Position numbers and translations under genes: made by a program
Notes under the pieces: model-generated
Database searches by the model: none
Told to the model about the DNA's origin: nothing
Seen by the model: only the letters and a program-made list of their open reading frames with translations
Part shown: in pieces, positions 26,036 to 35,170 of the stretch
How positions within the stretch are numbered: the stretch's first letter is position 1
Layout: each line of letters starts with the position of its first letter
Source of the DNA: an uncultured bacterium
GTDB taxonomy: Bacteria; Verrucomicrobiota; Lentisphaeria; Victivallales; UBA1829
Direction: 5' to 3'
DNA length: 64,000 nt
NCBI GenBank assembly: GCA_902778895.1
Contig: CACYZF010000008.1
Location: 186,001-250,000 of the forward strand

Positions 26036-29000
26036 GCCACAGAGAAGACGAGCTTCTGCGAATCTACAATCAGGGTATTCTTCCGGATTCGCTGGAGAAA
26101 ACCGACACACCGAAACGATTTCCTTCGTTCCCGCTTACATGCGCGCACGAAATGGAAAACTACTGCGCCGGACTTGAGCGCAATCTGATCCTGCTGCAGA
26201 AAGAAATCAATGACTTGCGGCTTCAGAGAGCGGATCTTTACCGGCAGGTCGGCGCGCTTAACGCCGATACGACACAATTCAGCATTGAACGCACGAATCT
26301 GCTGAACGAGATCGAAGCGCTCCGCTGGCAGGTGGAATACGACAAGCAGCTGATGCACGACATCCGCACATCCCGCGCATGGGGCATCGCGCGTCTTTTC
26401 CACTTCCTGTACGGATATCTGACGGTCAACCGCGAGATCATCAAGGAATCCAAAGCCTTTGTCGACGACATCACGGTCGCGCAGGGAAGCTCCGCCTCAA
26501 AATTCACCATGCTTGTCTACTACATGCTGAACGGCGCGGCGAAGACGGCAAAACGGTTCGGCATAGTCCAGACATCCGAATCCACGATAAACACGACGGA
26601 TTCCCTGCTCGACCAGATCACTTATCAGTCCTGCTATCAGGACGACGAACCCTTCCGCAAGATTCCGCACGACGTCAAGACCATTGCGTTCTATCTTCCT
26701 CAGTTCCACACCTTCCCCGAAAACGACGAATGGTGGGGGAAAGGGTTCACAGAGTGGACCAACACGAAAAAGGCCAAGCCTCGTTTCCCCGTCCACTACC
26801 AGCCCCGTACGCCGCACAAGGACATCGGCTACTACGATCTGTCCGACGTCGAAAACATCAAGAAGCAGGTGGCGCTCGCCAAGGCGCACGGCATTTCGGC
26901 GTTCTGCCTCTACTACTACTGGTTCGACGGCAAGAAACTCATGGAAAAGCCGCTTGAACTCATCATGGCGCATCCTGAGATCGATTTCAATTTCTGCCTC
27001 TGCTGGGCCAACGAGAACTGGACCCGCACGTGGGACGGTCAGCAGAATTCCGTCCTGATCAAGCAGAACTACTCCGACGAGAACGACATCAACTTCATCA
27101 AGGACCTGAAGCGCTACATCTCCGATCCCCGCTACCTGCGCTGCCAGGGCAAGCCCGTGATCCTGATTTACCACGCCAAGATACTGCCGAATCCCAACAA
27201 GACGTTCTCCACATGGCGCAAGTGGTGCCGGGAGAACGGCGTCGGCGAGATCCAGATCTGGTCCTGCCGCACATTCATCAAGAGCAAGGAGTTCAAGATA
27301 TTCGACGAGGTCGACCGCGAAGTCGAGTTCCCGCCCCACAGAGTCTCCGAACTGGAAACGTTCCCGCCGTCCAGGTTCCATCCTTTCAAGGAAGACGGCT
27401 ACTATTACAACTACCAGAAAATCATTTCCGATCTGTATCAGAAAAAGACGTTCGCCGACCTGTCCCCGTATCCGTTCTACCGATGCGCCATGCTCGGCTG
27501 GGACAATTCCAGCCGCCGCGAGACATGGTATTCCGTCTGGCAGTATTTCTCCCTCAACTCCTACCACTACTGGCTCAGGAACATTCTGGAATACACCCGC
27601 AAGAATTTCGTCGAGAAGGAGCGTTTCATCTTCATCAACGCCTGGAACGAATGGGCGGAGGGCACCTATCTGGAACCGGACGAATGCTACGGTTATGCCA
27701 GCATCAACACGACGACCCGCGCACTCTGCAATCTCCCGCCGCTCCCGGAATACGAAGTCCTCGCGCCCGCGAAAGAGCCTGTCGCACAGCCCGGGAAAGT
27801 TCTCCTTCACATTCATGTCTTCTATCCGGACCTCATGGACGAGATCATTCACTATCTGAATCAGATTCCGTTCAAATTCGACTGCGTCATCACGACGGAC
27901 AGCCGCCGCAAACGCACGGTGATCATGTCGAAGATGGAAGAAAAACCGGTCGCGAACTGCGAAAACTGTAACGTTACGGTCACCCACAACATCGGCCGCG
28001 ACGTTGCTCCGTTCTTCGCATCCTGCTCCGACCTGATCGACCAGTACGATTTTATCGGACACTTCCACACCAAGAAATCCATGACCGTCAACTGGGGCCA
28101 CGAATGGCGGCACTACCTCCTGGACCAGCTGCTCGGCTCCCCGGAGACGGTTTCCGCCATCTTCCGGCGTTTCGACCGCGACCCTCACATCGGGCTCTAC
28201 TTCCCCTCCCCGATCCCGACCATGCGACACTACATGAACTGGGAAAACAACCTCGCCCGCTGCGTGGATCTCCTCAATGCCATGGGGCTGCCCTCCTCGC
28301 TCCCGCCGAATCCGGAATTCCCCGTCGGACAGATGTTCTGGGCAAAAACAAAAGCCGTTGCGCCGCTCTTCCGCGAAGGCATCGTCGACCAGAACAAATT
28401 CGAAGAGGAAAACAATCAGATCACCGACACGCTGGCGCATGCCATCGAACGCATCTGGAAATACGTCGCGCTGGGAGCCGGATACACCGCGCTCTCGGCC
28501 GTCGTGCCGCCGACTGTCCAGCCTGAGAAACAGTCTGAACCGGGAGAAGAGAATGATTACGTGAAACGTCTCGCGATCTTCGTCCACTACTCGGCCGACC
28601 AGAAGATATCCAACGCGGATCTTCATCTGCTCGGCGAACTGAAGAAATGCGCCGACATCGTGTTCGTGAGCAACAGCGGCCTGGTCCAGGAGAGCATGAA
28701 AAAGGTCTCCCGCATCGCGACCAAGGTCATCACACGAAAGAACGTCGGCTACGACTTCGGCGCATGGCGCGATGCGCTTGAGGAAACCCGCCTCATCGGA
28801 TACGATGAGCTGATCCTCCTGAACAACAGCGTCTACGGCCCGATGTACTCCTTCCAGGAGATCTTCGCCCGTATGAGCTCGAACCCCGCCGATTTCTGGG
28901 GCATGACCGAGTTTCCGGAGACGAACAATCCGCGCCGCGAGGAGGCGAAATGGCTTCCGAACGGCATCATCCCGCGCCATATCCAGAGCTATTTCCTTGT

Positions 29001-29370
29001 TTTCCGTCAGCAGGTCTTCACTTCGGAGGCGTTCAAGAAATTCTGGCGGAACGTCAGGAACGAGACTTCCCTGCCCGCCGTCGTCGCGAACTACGAGACG
29101 CAACTCAGCAACCACATGGAAAAGGCCGGGTTCAAATCCGATGTCTATCTCCGCGCCTCCGCACGACTTCAGGAGATCGACTCGGTCACGCCGGAATTCA
29201 ACGCCCTCTACTGCAGGCCGCAGGACTTCCTCATCCTCGGATTCCCGTTCCTGAAAAAGAACATCTGCTACTACATGCAGCAGCCTGAAATCAACGAGAC
29301 GGTCCATCTGATCTCGCGTTTGTACCAGTATCCAACAAATTTCATCAAAATAACAGCTAGAACGAGGTGA
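26032..29370 (+). CDS. Giant glycan enzyme: WbsX (GH99-like) domain plus two RgpF-like domains
   Basis: A 1112-residue cytoplasmic protein. After a coiled-coil start (about 30-110), residues ~213-570 form a WbsX domain (VKTIAFYLPQFHTFPENDEWWGKGFTEWTN begins it; CWANENWTRTWDG and INAWNEWAEGTYLEPD follow), a family common in O-antigen clusters. Residues ~590-825 match the RgpF rhamnan-synthesis family (LLHIHVFYPDLMDEI, HNIGRDVAPFF, FHTKKS). Residues ~844-1095 form a second RgpF-like unit (AIFVHYSADQKI, RKNVGYDFGAWRDAL, LLNNSVYGPM). RgpF proteins are thought to act in side-chain addition to rhamnan. It overlaps wzt by 4 bases. Stacking three units in one chain suggests coupled glycan assembly; donor and acceptor are unknown. 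Confidence 0.87.
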   Translation: MSHREDELLRIYNQGILPDSLEKTDTPKRFPSFPLTCAHEMENYCAGLERNLILLQKEINDLRLQRADLYRQVGALNADTTQFSIERTNLLNEIEALRWQVEYDKQLMHDIRTSRAWGIARLFHFLYGYLTVNREIIKESKAFVDDITVAQGSSASKFTMLVYYMLNGAAKTAKRFGIVQTSESTINTTDSLLDQITYQSCYQDDEPFRKIPHDVKTIAFYLPQFHTFPENDEWWGKGFTEWTNTKKAKPRFPVHYQPRTPHKDIGYYDLSDVENIKKQVALAKAHGISAFCLYYYWFDGKKLMEKPLELIMAHPEIDFNFCLCWANENWTRTWDGQQNSVLIKQNYSDENDINFIKDLKRYISDPRYLRCQGKPVILIYHAKILPNPNKTFSTWRKWCRENGVGEIQIWSCRTFIKSKEFKIFDEVDREVEFPPHRVSELETFPPSRFHPFKEDGYYYNYQKIISDLYQKKTFADLSPYPFYRCAMLGWDNSSRRETWYSVWQYFSLNSYHYWLRNILEYTRKNFVEKERFIFINAWNEWAEGTYLEPDECYGYASINTTTRALCNLPPLPEYEVLAPAKEPVAQPGKVLLHIHVFYPDLMDEIIHYLNQIPFKFDCVITTDSRRKRTVIMSKMEEKPVANCENCNVTVTHNIGRDVAPFFASCSDLIDQYDFIGHFHTKKSMTVNWGHEWRHYLLDQLLGSPETVSAIFRRFDRDPHIGLYFPSPIPTMRHYMNWENNLARCVDLLNAMGLPSSLPPNPEFPVGQMFWAKTKAVAPLFREGIVDQNKFEEENNQITDTLAHAIERIWKYVALGAGYTALSAVVPPTVQPEKQSEPGEENDYVKRLAIFVHYSADQKISNADLHLLGELKKCADIVFVSNSGLVQESMKKVSRIATKVITRKNVGYDFGAWRDALEETRLIGYDELILLNNSVYGPMYSFQEIFARMSSNPADFWGMTEFPETNNPRREEAKWLPNGIIPRHIQSYFLVFRQQVFTSEAFKKFWRNVRNETSLPAVVANYETQLSNHMEKAGFKSDVYLRASARLQEIDSVTPEFNALYCRPQDFLILGFPFLKKNICYYMQQPEINETVHLISRLYQYPTNFIKITARTR

Positions 29371-29373
29371 AAC

Positions 29374-30714
29374 ATGAGCGACATCGAAAAAGACAACAAG
29401 CGTGACATCGTACGCAGAAAGATCTTCATGAAGAATGTTCCCGACTACGCGGAACTTTCCGGTCTTGAAATCGGCGCACTGTGCTCCCCGCTGCTCACCA
29501 AGGAAGAAACCAATGTCAAATTCTACGACATCTTCCCGAAGGAAACTCTGATCGAACACTTCCAGGAGTTCTACCCCGGCAGGACTTTCGTCGACGTCGA
29601 CTTCGTCGCCAAGACGCGCTCGCTTTCCGAAGTCCTCGGCAACAACAAGTTCGATTACTTCATCGCGAACCATGTCATCGAACACATCCCGGATTTCATC
29701 GGCTTCTTCAAGGCCGTCTATGAGAGCCTCAACGAGAGAGGCAAATTCTTCCTCGCCATTCCCGACCGCCGCTTCACCTTCGACGTCGACCGTCCCGAGA
29801 CCTCCGCCGGACACCTCGTCGTCGATTACGAGAACAACGGCAGCGTGGACGCCGCGGAACACATCCTCGATGCCCTGATCTACCATCAGGACAGAGCCCA
29901 TCTGAACATCTACTGGAGCGACATCGAGAGCCAGCGCTACAATTTCGTCCATCACCACCACGTTTTCAATTACGAAAACTTCCTGGAACGGATCATCCGC
30001 CCGCTGATCCGCATGCGCTATTTCCCCTTCTCCGTCCTCGACTGCCACTACGAGGAAGACCTCGACAACGAATTCGATATCGTCCTCGAAAAATGCACGG
30101 ACTGGGATGAAATCCATATCCTCGGCGAGAAGGTCCCCGTTCAGCCGCCGCAGGACGAATCCAGCGTGAACATCTACGATTTCAGGCTCCAGATGTCCCA
30201 GATCACGAAGTCCGGCTGGTTCGATCCCGTGTGGTATCTCACCTCGTATCCCACGGTCCGCATCAGCGGACTGAATCCCCTCAAGCACTACTATTTCTGG
30301 GGCGCGTACCACGGGTTCAATCCCTCCGAACGCTTCGATTCCAAGTATTACCTGGACACCAATCCCGACGTGCGTCAGGCCGGCCTGAACCCGCTTTGGC
30401 ATTACCTCCACAACGGCGCACAGGAAGGCCGTCAGCCCCTGCCCCCGAAGCCGGTTGCACCGGCTCAGGCGTTCGATCCGGGTTCTTCCCTTGGCAAAGA
30501 GGAAACGGAAGCAAAGGACGGACAGGACCTCGGCGCGGATAAGAACGACATCAGCGCGGCCGCTCCTGAGGAGGCCCCCGCTGAGGCCCATGTCAAAACA
30601 ACAGCTGAAGCTCCTGCCGAAGCAGCCGAAGCTCCTGCCGAAGCATCCGCCGAAGCTCCTGCTGAGTCCTCCGAAACGCAGGCTACGGAAAACGATTCCG
30701 ACACCAGGGAATAA
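29374..30714 (+). CDS. SAM-dependent methyltransferase with C-terminal repeat and low-complexity tail
   Basis: A 446-residue protein. Residues ~25-235 form a class I methyltransferase-like domain: LEIGALCSPL (motif I), YDIFPKETL, FDYFIANHVIEHIPDFIGF and FFLAIPDRR. Residues ~285-360 hold two copies of a short glycan-enzyme motif (GWFDPVWYLTSYPTVRISGLNPLKHY and FDSKYYLDTNPDVRQAGLNPLWHY). The last ~75 residues are Ala/Glu/Pro low complexity (APAEAAEAPAEASAEAPAES). It may methylate a glycan end, which in Wzm/Wzt systems often signals chain termination and Wzt recognition (inference). It starts 3 bases after the WbsX/RgpF gene. Confidence 0.8.
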   Translation: MSDIEKDNKRDIVRRKIFMKNVPDYAELSGLEIGALCSPLLTKEETNVKFYDIFPKETLIEHFQEFYPGRTFVDVDFVAKTRSLSEVLGNNKFDYFIANHVIEHIPDFIGFFKAVYESLNERGKFFLAIPDRRFTFDVDRPETSAGHLVVDYENNGSVDAAEHILDALIYHQDRAHLNIYWSDIESQRYNFVHHHHVFNYENFLERIIRPLIRMRYFPFSVLDCHYEEDLDNEFDIVLEKCTDWDEIHILGEKVPVQPPQDESSVNIYDFRLQMSQITKSGWFDPVWYLTSYPTVRISGLNPLKHYYFWGAYHGFNPSERFDSKYYLDTNPDVRQAGLNPLWHYLHNGAQEGRQPLPPKPVAPAQAFDPGSSLGKEETEAKDGQDLGADKNDISAAAPEEAPAEAHVKTTAEAPAEAAEAPAEASAEAPAESSETQATENDSDTRE

Positions 30715-30726
30715 CACTGCCACCTC

Positions 30727-31650
30727 ATGAGCAAGGCGCAAGTCAGCGTTCTTCTCTCCGTTCACGGAGACTCCATATTCCTGAAGGATTTCCTCGATTC
30801 GCTCGCGAATCAATCCTTCAGGGATTTTGTACTGGTGTGCCGTTTCGACGGTCCCCCGTCTCCCGCGATCCTATCGCTCGTTTCCGCTTTTCCGTCCGCG
30901 GTCGTTCTGCCGGATCAGACGCACTACAACGTCATCCCCTCATACCAGCGCCTTCTGGACGCCGCCGCGGAAACGGACACGCCATATCTCATGTTCGCGG
31001 ATCAGGACGATGTCTGGCATCCGGACAAGATCGCCCGGAGCGTTCAGGGTATTCAGGATGCCGAATCCACCCGCCCGGCGGGGACTCCGGTCCTCGTTCA
31101 CTCCGATTTATGCGTCGTGGACGAACATCTGAAACAGATCGCGCCGTCCATGATTCAATACCAGAGCCTGAATCCGGCTCGGGTTTCGCTCGCGGACCTC
31201 ATGATCCAGAACAACGTCACGGGATGCACGACGATCTTCAACCGCGCGCTTGCCTCGCTTACCCGGGTCCCGGACGAGGCGATCTGTCACGACTGGTATC
31301 TCGCGCTCACCGCGGCGGCATTCGGCGCGGTCGTCTTTCTCCCGGAAAGTCTGGTCGACTACCGCCAGCATGAGGACAACGTCTACGGCGCCGTCCCCCG
31401 CAAAGGCCTTCTCCGGCATTTCTTCCAGCGCCGGCATCTCCATGAGAGAGTCCGGCTGACCCAGCGCCAGGCGAATGCTTTTTTGAATCATTTCCGCGCG
31501 AATCTTTCCGCGGACCAGACCCGTATCCTGGAAGACTGGAGCTGCTGCCTGTCCGAGACATCATATTTCAAACGGCTCGGCACGGTCTGGCGGCACGGCT
31601 TCAGGAAGAACGACTGGCTCCGAACCCTCGGTCTCTGGTGGGCGGCATGA
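30727..31650 (+). CDS. Family 2 glycosyltransferase
   Basis: A 307-residue GT-A fold enzyme. The nucleotide-sugar site shows VSVLLSVHGDSIFLKDFLDSL, then CRFDGP and the metal-binding LMFADQDDVWHPDKI; later come NNVTGCTTIFNRAL and CHDWYLALTAAAFG, with DYRQHEDNVYG near the C-terminus, as in rhamnosyl- and galactosyltransferases of surface polysaccharides. The end overlaps the next gene in ATGA. Confidence 0.88.
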   Translation: MSKAQVSVLLSVHGDSIFLKDFLDSLANQSFRDFVLVCRFDGPPSPAILSLVSAFPSAVVLPDQTHYNVIPSYQRLLDAAAETDTPYLMFADQDDVWHPDKIARSVQGIQDAESTRPAGTPVLVHSDLCVVDEHLKQIAPSMIQYQSLNPARVSLADLMIQNNVTGCTTIFNRALASLTRVPDEAICHDWYLALTAAAFGAVVFLPESLVDYRQHEDNVYGAVPRKGLLRHFFQRRHLHERVRLTQRQANAFLNHFRANLSADQTRILEDWSCCLSETSYFKRLGTVWRHGFRKNDWLRTLGLWWAA

Positions 31651-34169
31651 AAACAGCGGTCGTCGTTCCCACGCTCAACGCCGTGAAACGCGGCTTCTGG
31701 TACGAACTGCTTCGCGCCATTGCGGAACAGCGCCTCAAAATCGACCTGAAGCTAATCGTCGACAGCGATTCCAACGACCAAACGGTCGAACTCGCCGCCG
31801 CGCTCGGCTGGAAATGTCTCCGGCACGACCGTCGGAACTTCAATCACGGCCTGACCCGCGCCCGTATCGTCCGCTATCTCGCATCAAAAGGGTTCGACAC
31901 GGTCATCTTTCTCTCGCAGGACGTCGTCCTGTCGGAACCCGACACGCTCAAAAAACTCACGGATTTCCTCTGGAATCACCCTGAAATCTCCGGCTGTTAC
32001 GGCAAGCAGATCAGTCTCCACGAAAAAACGCTCAACGCCTGGCAGCGGGAACGCTGTTACCCGAACGTTTCGAGGATAAGGACAGCCGCCGATATCCCGC
32101 GCGACGGACTGATGGCGGCCTTCTTCTCCAACGCTTTCGCCGCCTGGAAGATCCGGGATCTGATCCGGTTCGGGAATTTCCCGAAAACGGATTTCGGCGA
32201 AGACACGCTCCTCGCCGCGCACATCCTCAAAAGCGGCGGTTCCATCGGGTATTGCACGGAAGCGATCGCCATCCACGAACACTCCAACGCTCCGTTCGAG
32301 CTGTTCAGGCGCGGGTGGCAGATCGGCAATTTCCACCGCTTCAATCCCGATCTCCTGAGCAGTTTCAGGAATGCTTCCGTTAAGAAGATCGCGCGGAAGA
32401 ACATCCCCGCGGGCGTCGTCCTTCCTCTCGCAATCAAAGTCCTCGGGTATTGTTCGGCACGGTTCCGCGACATCGTGCTGCCTGCACTTCTGTTCCTTCT
32501 GCTCTGGCTTCTGCTCGCCCCATGCATTATCCTCGAGGATTACCCTCTCCCGGACGTCGCGATGCGTTACGCCCCCATGGCCGAGGCATTCGCCCGGCAT
32601 GACTGGCTTTTTGCGTTCCATCCGCGCATCACGCCGCTCCTTCCCGTTTCCGCGGGTCTGACCGCCTCCGTTCTCCATTGCGGCGGGTTCCTCGCATGCA
32701 AACTGGCATCCTCGCTCTTCCTCTCGTTGTCCATCTTCCCGCTCTATGCCGCGACGCGCCGTCTCTTCGGACGCCCGGTCGCGCTCTGCACCGCTCTGCT
32801 CTTCATCGTCTGCCCGTACATTCTCCGTTTCGGCTACTACGGGAGCCGCGAATCCGGCACGATCTTCGGGCTTCTGCTCTGCGTTTACGCCGCAGTGCTG
32901 CTTTCGCAAACGCAAAGTCCACGCAGATACGCTCCGTGGTGCTGGTTTGCACTGGGGGAAACGGTCATCCTCCTGAGCCGGGGCGACATGGCCCTGTTTG
33001 CCGCGCTTCTGTATGCCGGGCTCTTCATCTGGGACTGCATCCGGTTCCGTATTCCGTTCCGTAGCGTCCTGACCGGCTTCGCCGTCCTGATCCTCATCAC
33101 TCCCCTGCTCTGCTGCAACAGGCGCTTGACCGGTTATCCGGTTCTGGATACACGCCACGCGACCATTTTCAATCATGTTTCGGAGAAAATCCCGTCGCTG
33201 AAACAGCTTGTGTATTCCGATCCCGTTATGCCGGTCGACATTGTCACTCCGGCCCTCGAGACGGTTCCCGCGGAGATCGTCGAGCCTGCGAAAACAGAAA
33301 CGGAAACTGCCACTGCTGTCACACTGCCGCCTGCGCCGTCCGCGCCGGTTGAACCAATCGAACCGGAAACCGGAGTCTTCCATGAATTCCTGCGCACCAT
33401 CTGGGGCGGCATTTTCCCGTTCTTCCTCTTTTTCGCCGTAATCGGGATCATCGGACACATTCGCCGCCGGCTTTGGACCGGATTCGACACGCTTCTGATC
33501 CTGGCTTTCCTCGTGTTCGAACTTCTCGCGGCATTCCAGGTATGCATCTTTTACGGACTGCTCACGACTTCCAGACGATATCTTTTCATCGGCATCCCGC
33601 TTTATCTGCCATACACGGCGCTCGGATTCCGCGATTCCTGGCGTCTCCTCTCGAATCTCAAGTTCGGGAAAGCCGTTGCCGCGTTTCTCGCCGTCCTTCT
33701 CTGCACGGCGTTCTTCTACAAGCTTTATTCTCCGATCTTCACGGAATTCTTTCACGATTCCGGAAAAGGCATGGAACGCGATATCCATCTTGCCGCAGCG
33801 GAGTGGCTCCGTTCCGACTGGAACAAGCTCCCGGCATCACAGGAAGCCCCTGTACGGATCATGAAATGCGACCAGTATCAATCGGGGAAACGCCCCCTCG
33901 TCGAAACCTATACCGAATGGCCGCGCCTCGGCTTCTTTGCCGGGGGACAGAACTATCCGGATTTTCTCGTGGATTCGGGGATTCTCCCTGACTACATCGT
34001 CCTCCCCGCGGCATACTTCGCAGGAGACGATTCTGGCCGGGATATTCCGGATTCCATTGTTTTCGGAAGAAACGCCGGTTCGAAACAGTACCGGCAGGTG
34101 CATGTCGACACGGTCGACGGCATCACGTTTGCCGTTTTCAGAAACACCTCTTTGTCAGTCCGCGACTGA
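31647..34169 (+). CDS. Family 2 glycosyltransferase fused to a multi-pass membrane glycosyltransferase-like domain
   Basis: An 840-residue protein. Residues 1-~265 are a GT2 domain (AVVVPTLNAVKRGFW, IVDSDSNDQTVELA, DVVLSEPDTL, a DFGEDTLLA motif and EHSNAPFELFRRG), close to rhamnosyltransferases. From ~270 to 700 there are about ten hydrophobic segments; the first loop holds the acidic LEDYPLPDVAMRYAPMAEAFARHDW, like the Asp/Glu loop of PMT/ArnT-type GT39/GT83 enzymes. The last ~130 residues are soluble and probably periplasmic. The fusion would join cytoplasmic sugar transfer to a polyprenyl-phosphate-sugar-dependent step outside. The ATG at 31647 is chosen over the GTG at 31638 because of the ATGA overlap with the preceding gene. 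Confidence 0.84.
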   Translation: MKTAVVVPTLNAVKRGFWYELLRAIAEQRLKIDLKLIVDSDSNDQTVELAAALGWKCLRHDRRNFNHGLTRARIVRYLASKGFDTVIFLSQDVVLSEPDTLKKLTDFLWNHPEISGCYGKQISLHEKTLNAWQRERCYPNVSRIRTAADIPRDGLMAAFFSNAFAAWKIRDLIRFGNFPKTDFGEDTLLAAHILKSGGSIGYCTEAIAIHEHSNAPFELFRRGWQIGNFHRFNPDLLSSFRNASVKKIARKNIPAGVVLPLAIKVLGYCSARFRDIVLPALLFLLLWLLLAPCIILEDYPLPDVAMRYAPMAEAFARHDWLFAFHPRITPLLPVSAGLTASVLHCGGFLACKLASSLFLSLSIFPLYAATRRLFGRPVALCTALLFIVCPYILRFGYYGSRESGTIFGLLLCVYAAVLLSQTQSPRRYAPWCWFALGETVILLSRGDMALFAALLYAGLFIWDCIRFRIPFRSVLTGFAVLILITPLLCCNRRLTGYPVLDTRHATIFNHVSEKIPSLKQLVYSDPVMPVDIVTPALETVPAEIVEPAKTETETATAVTLPPAPSAPVEPIEPETGVFHEFLRTIWGGIFPFFLFFAVIGIIGHIRRRLWTGFDTLLILAFLVFELLAAFQVCIFYGLLTTSRRYLFIGIPLYLPYTALGFRDSWRLLSNLKFGKAVAAFLAVLLCTAFFYKLYSPIFTEFFHDSGKGMERDIHLAAAEWLRSDWNKLPASQEAPVRIMKCDQYQSGKRPLVETYTEWPRLGFFAGGQNYPDFLVDSGILPDYIVLPAAYFAGDDSGRDIPDSIVFGRNAGSKQYRQVHVDTVDGITFAVFRNTSLSVRD

Positions 34170-34210
34170 CGAAGAGTTCGTCCGTTCGGCGGGGAAAAGG
34201 GGGATGCCGG

Positions 34211-35104
34211 TCAGACTTTCACGACGCCGCAGAAGAACAGGATCAGCAGGATAGCGCCGAGGACGATCCGGTACCAGCCGAAGAGCTTGAAATCGTGTTT
34301 CTTCACGTAGTCCATGAACCATGCGATCACGCCCCACGCCACGAAGAACGCGGTCACGAAACCGATCGTGAGCGCAATCCACTGCGGCGCGGTCAGGTGC
34401 GCACCGCCCTTCACGAGCTTCAGGAGCGATGCCCCGAACATCGTCGGGATCGCCAGGAAGAACGAGAATTCGGCGGCGCAGGAACGGGAGCAGCCGAGGC
34501 ACATCGCACCGAGGATCGTCACGGCGGAACGCGAGGTCCCGGGGACCATCGCGAGGCACTGGAAGAATCCGACCGCGAGCGCTTTACCGTAGCTCATCTT
34601 CACGATCTCGGACGTGCCGGATTCACGCTGTTCAAGTTTTCCGCTGAACACAAGCGCCACGCCCCATACGATCAGCGCCACGGACACCACCACGATGTTG
34701 AAAAGGTGCGCCTCGATGAAGTCGTCGAGCAGGAATCCGATCACGGCAGCCGGGATCACGCCGACCACTACGCGCGACCACAGCGGGATCATCGCCTTGA
34801 ATCCGTCGATATTCCATTTCTGCGGGAAGATGGTCTTGTAGAAATACACCAGCACGGACAGGATCGCGCCGAGCTGGATCACGACCTCGAAAAGCTTGGC
34901 GAACGCCGCATCCTTCATCGGGAAGAAGCTGTCCACGATGATCATGTGGCCCGTGCTGCTGATCGGAAGGAACTCGGTCACGCCCTCCACGATGCCCTGC
35001 ACGAACGCCTGCAGGGAAAGGACCAGGTCCATGGTTGCGCCTTTGACCGCCAGAATACAGCACAAGATGATCGCGGCGACGGTGCTGACCGTTTTTGCTT
35101 TCAT
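34211..35104 (-). CDS. uppP: Undecaprenyl-diphosphatase
   Basis: A 297-residue integral membrane enzyme that dephosphorylates undecaprenyl diphosphate so the lipid carrier of cell-wall and glycan synthesis can be reused. The two active-site motifs are EGVTEFLPISSTGHM and MVPGTSRSAVTI. About eight membrane segments. The first ~24 residues are an extra hydrophobic stretch; a shorter start at MDLVLSLQ (35032) is possible, but GGAGGTCTCCT before 35104 supports the longer form. It is the last gene of the pdxJ-pilT-uppP unit and converges with the glycan operon that would use the same carrier. Confidence 0.93.
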   Translation of the reverse strand: MKAKTVSTVAAIILCCILAVKGATMDLVLSLQAFVQGIVEGVTEFLPISSTGHMIIVDSFFPMKDAAFAKLFEVVIQLGAILSVLVYFYKTIFPQKWNIDGFKAMIPLWSRVVVGVIPAAVIGFLLDDFIEAHLFNIVVVSVALIVWGVALVFSGKLEQRESGTSEIVKMSYGKALAVGFFQCLAMVPGTSRSAVTILGAMCLGCSRSCAAEFSFFLAIPTMFGASLLKLVKGGAHLTAPQWIALTIGFVTAFFVAWGVIAWFMDYVKKHDFKLFGWYRIVLGAILLILFFCGVVKV

Positions 35105-35170
35105 AGGAGACCTCCGGACCGGACCGCGGGGAACAAATGGAATGGCGGCCCGGACGATTCGGGAATGGGG

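Noticed and set aside
26497-30813. A 1438-codon open frame on the minus strand
   Set aside because: It lies opposite the WbsX/RgpF and methyltransferase genes. GC-rich codon use on the coding strand leaves few stops on the other strand. The translated sequence has no domain pattern and no ribosome binding site.
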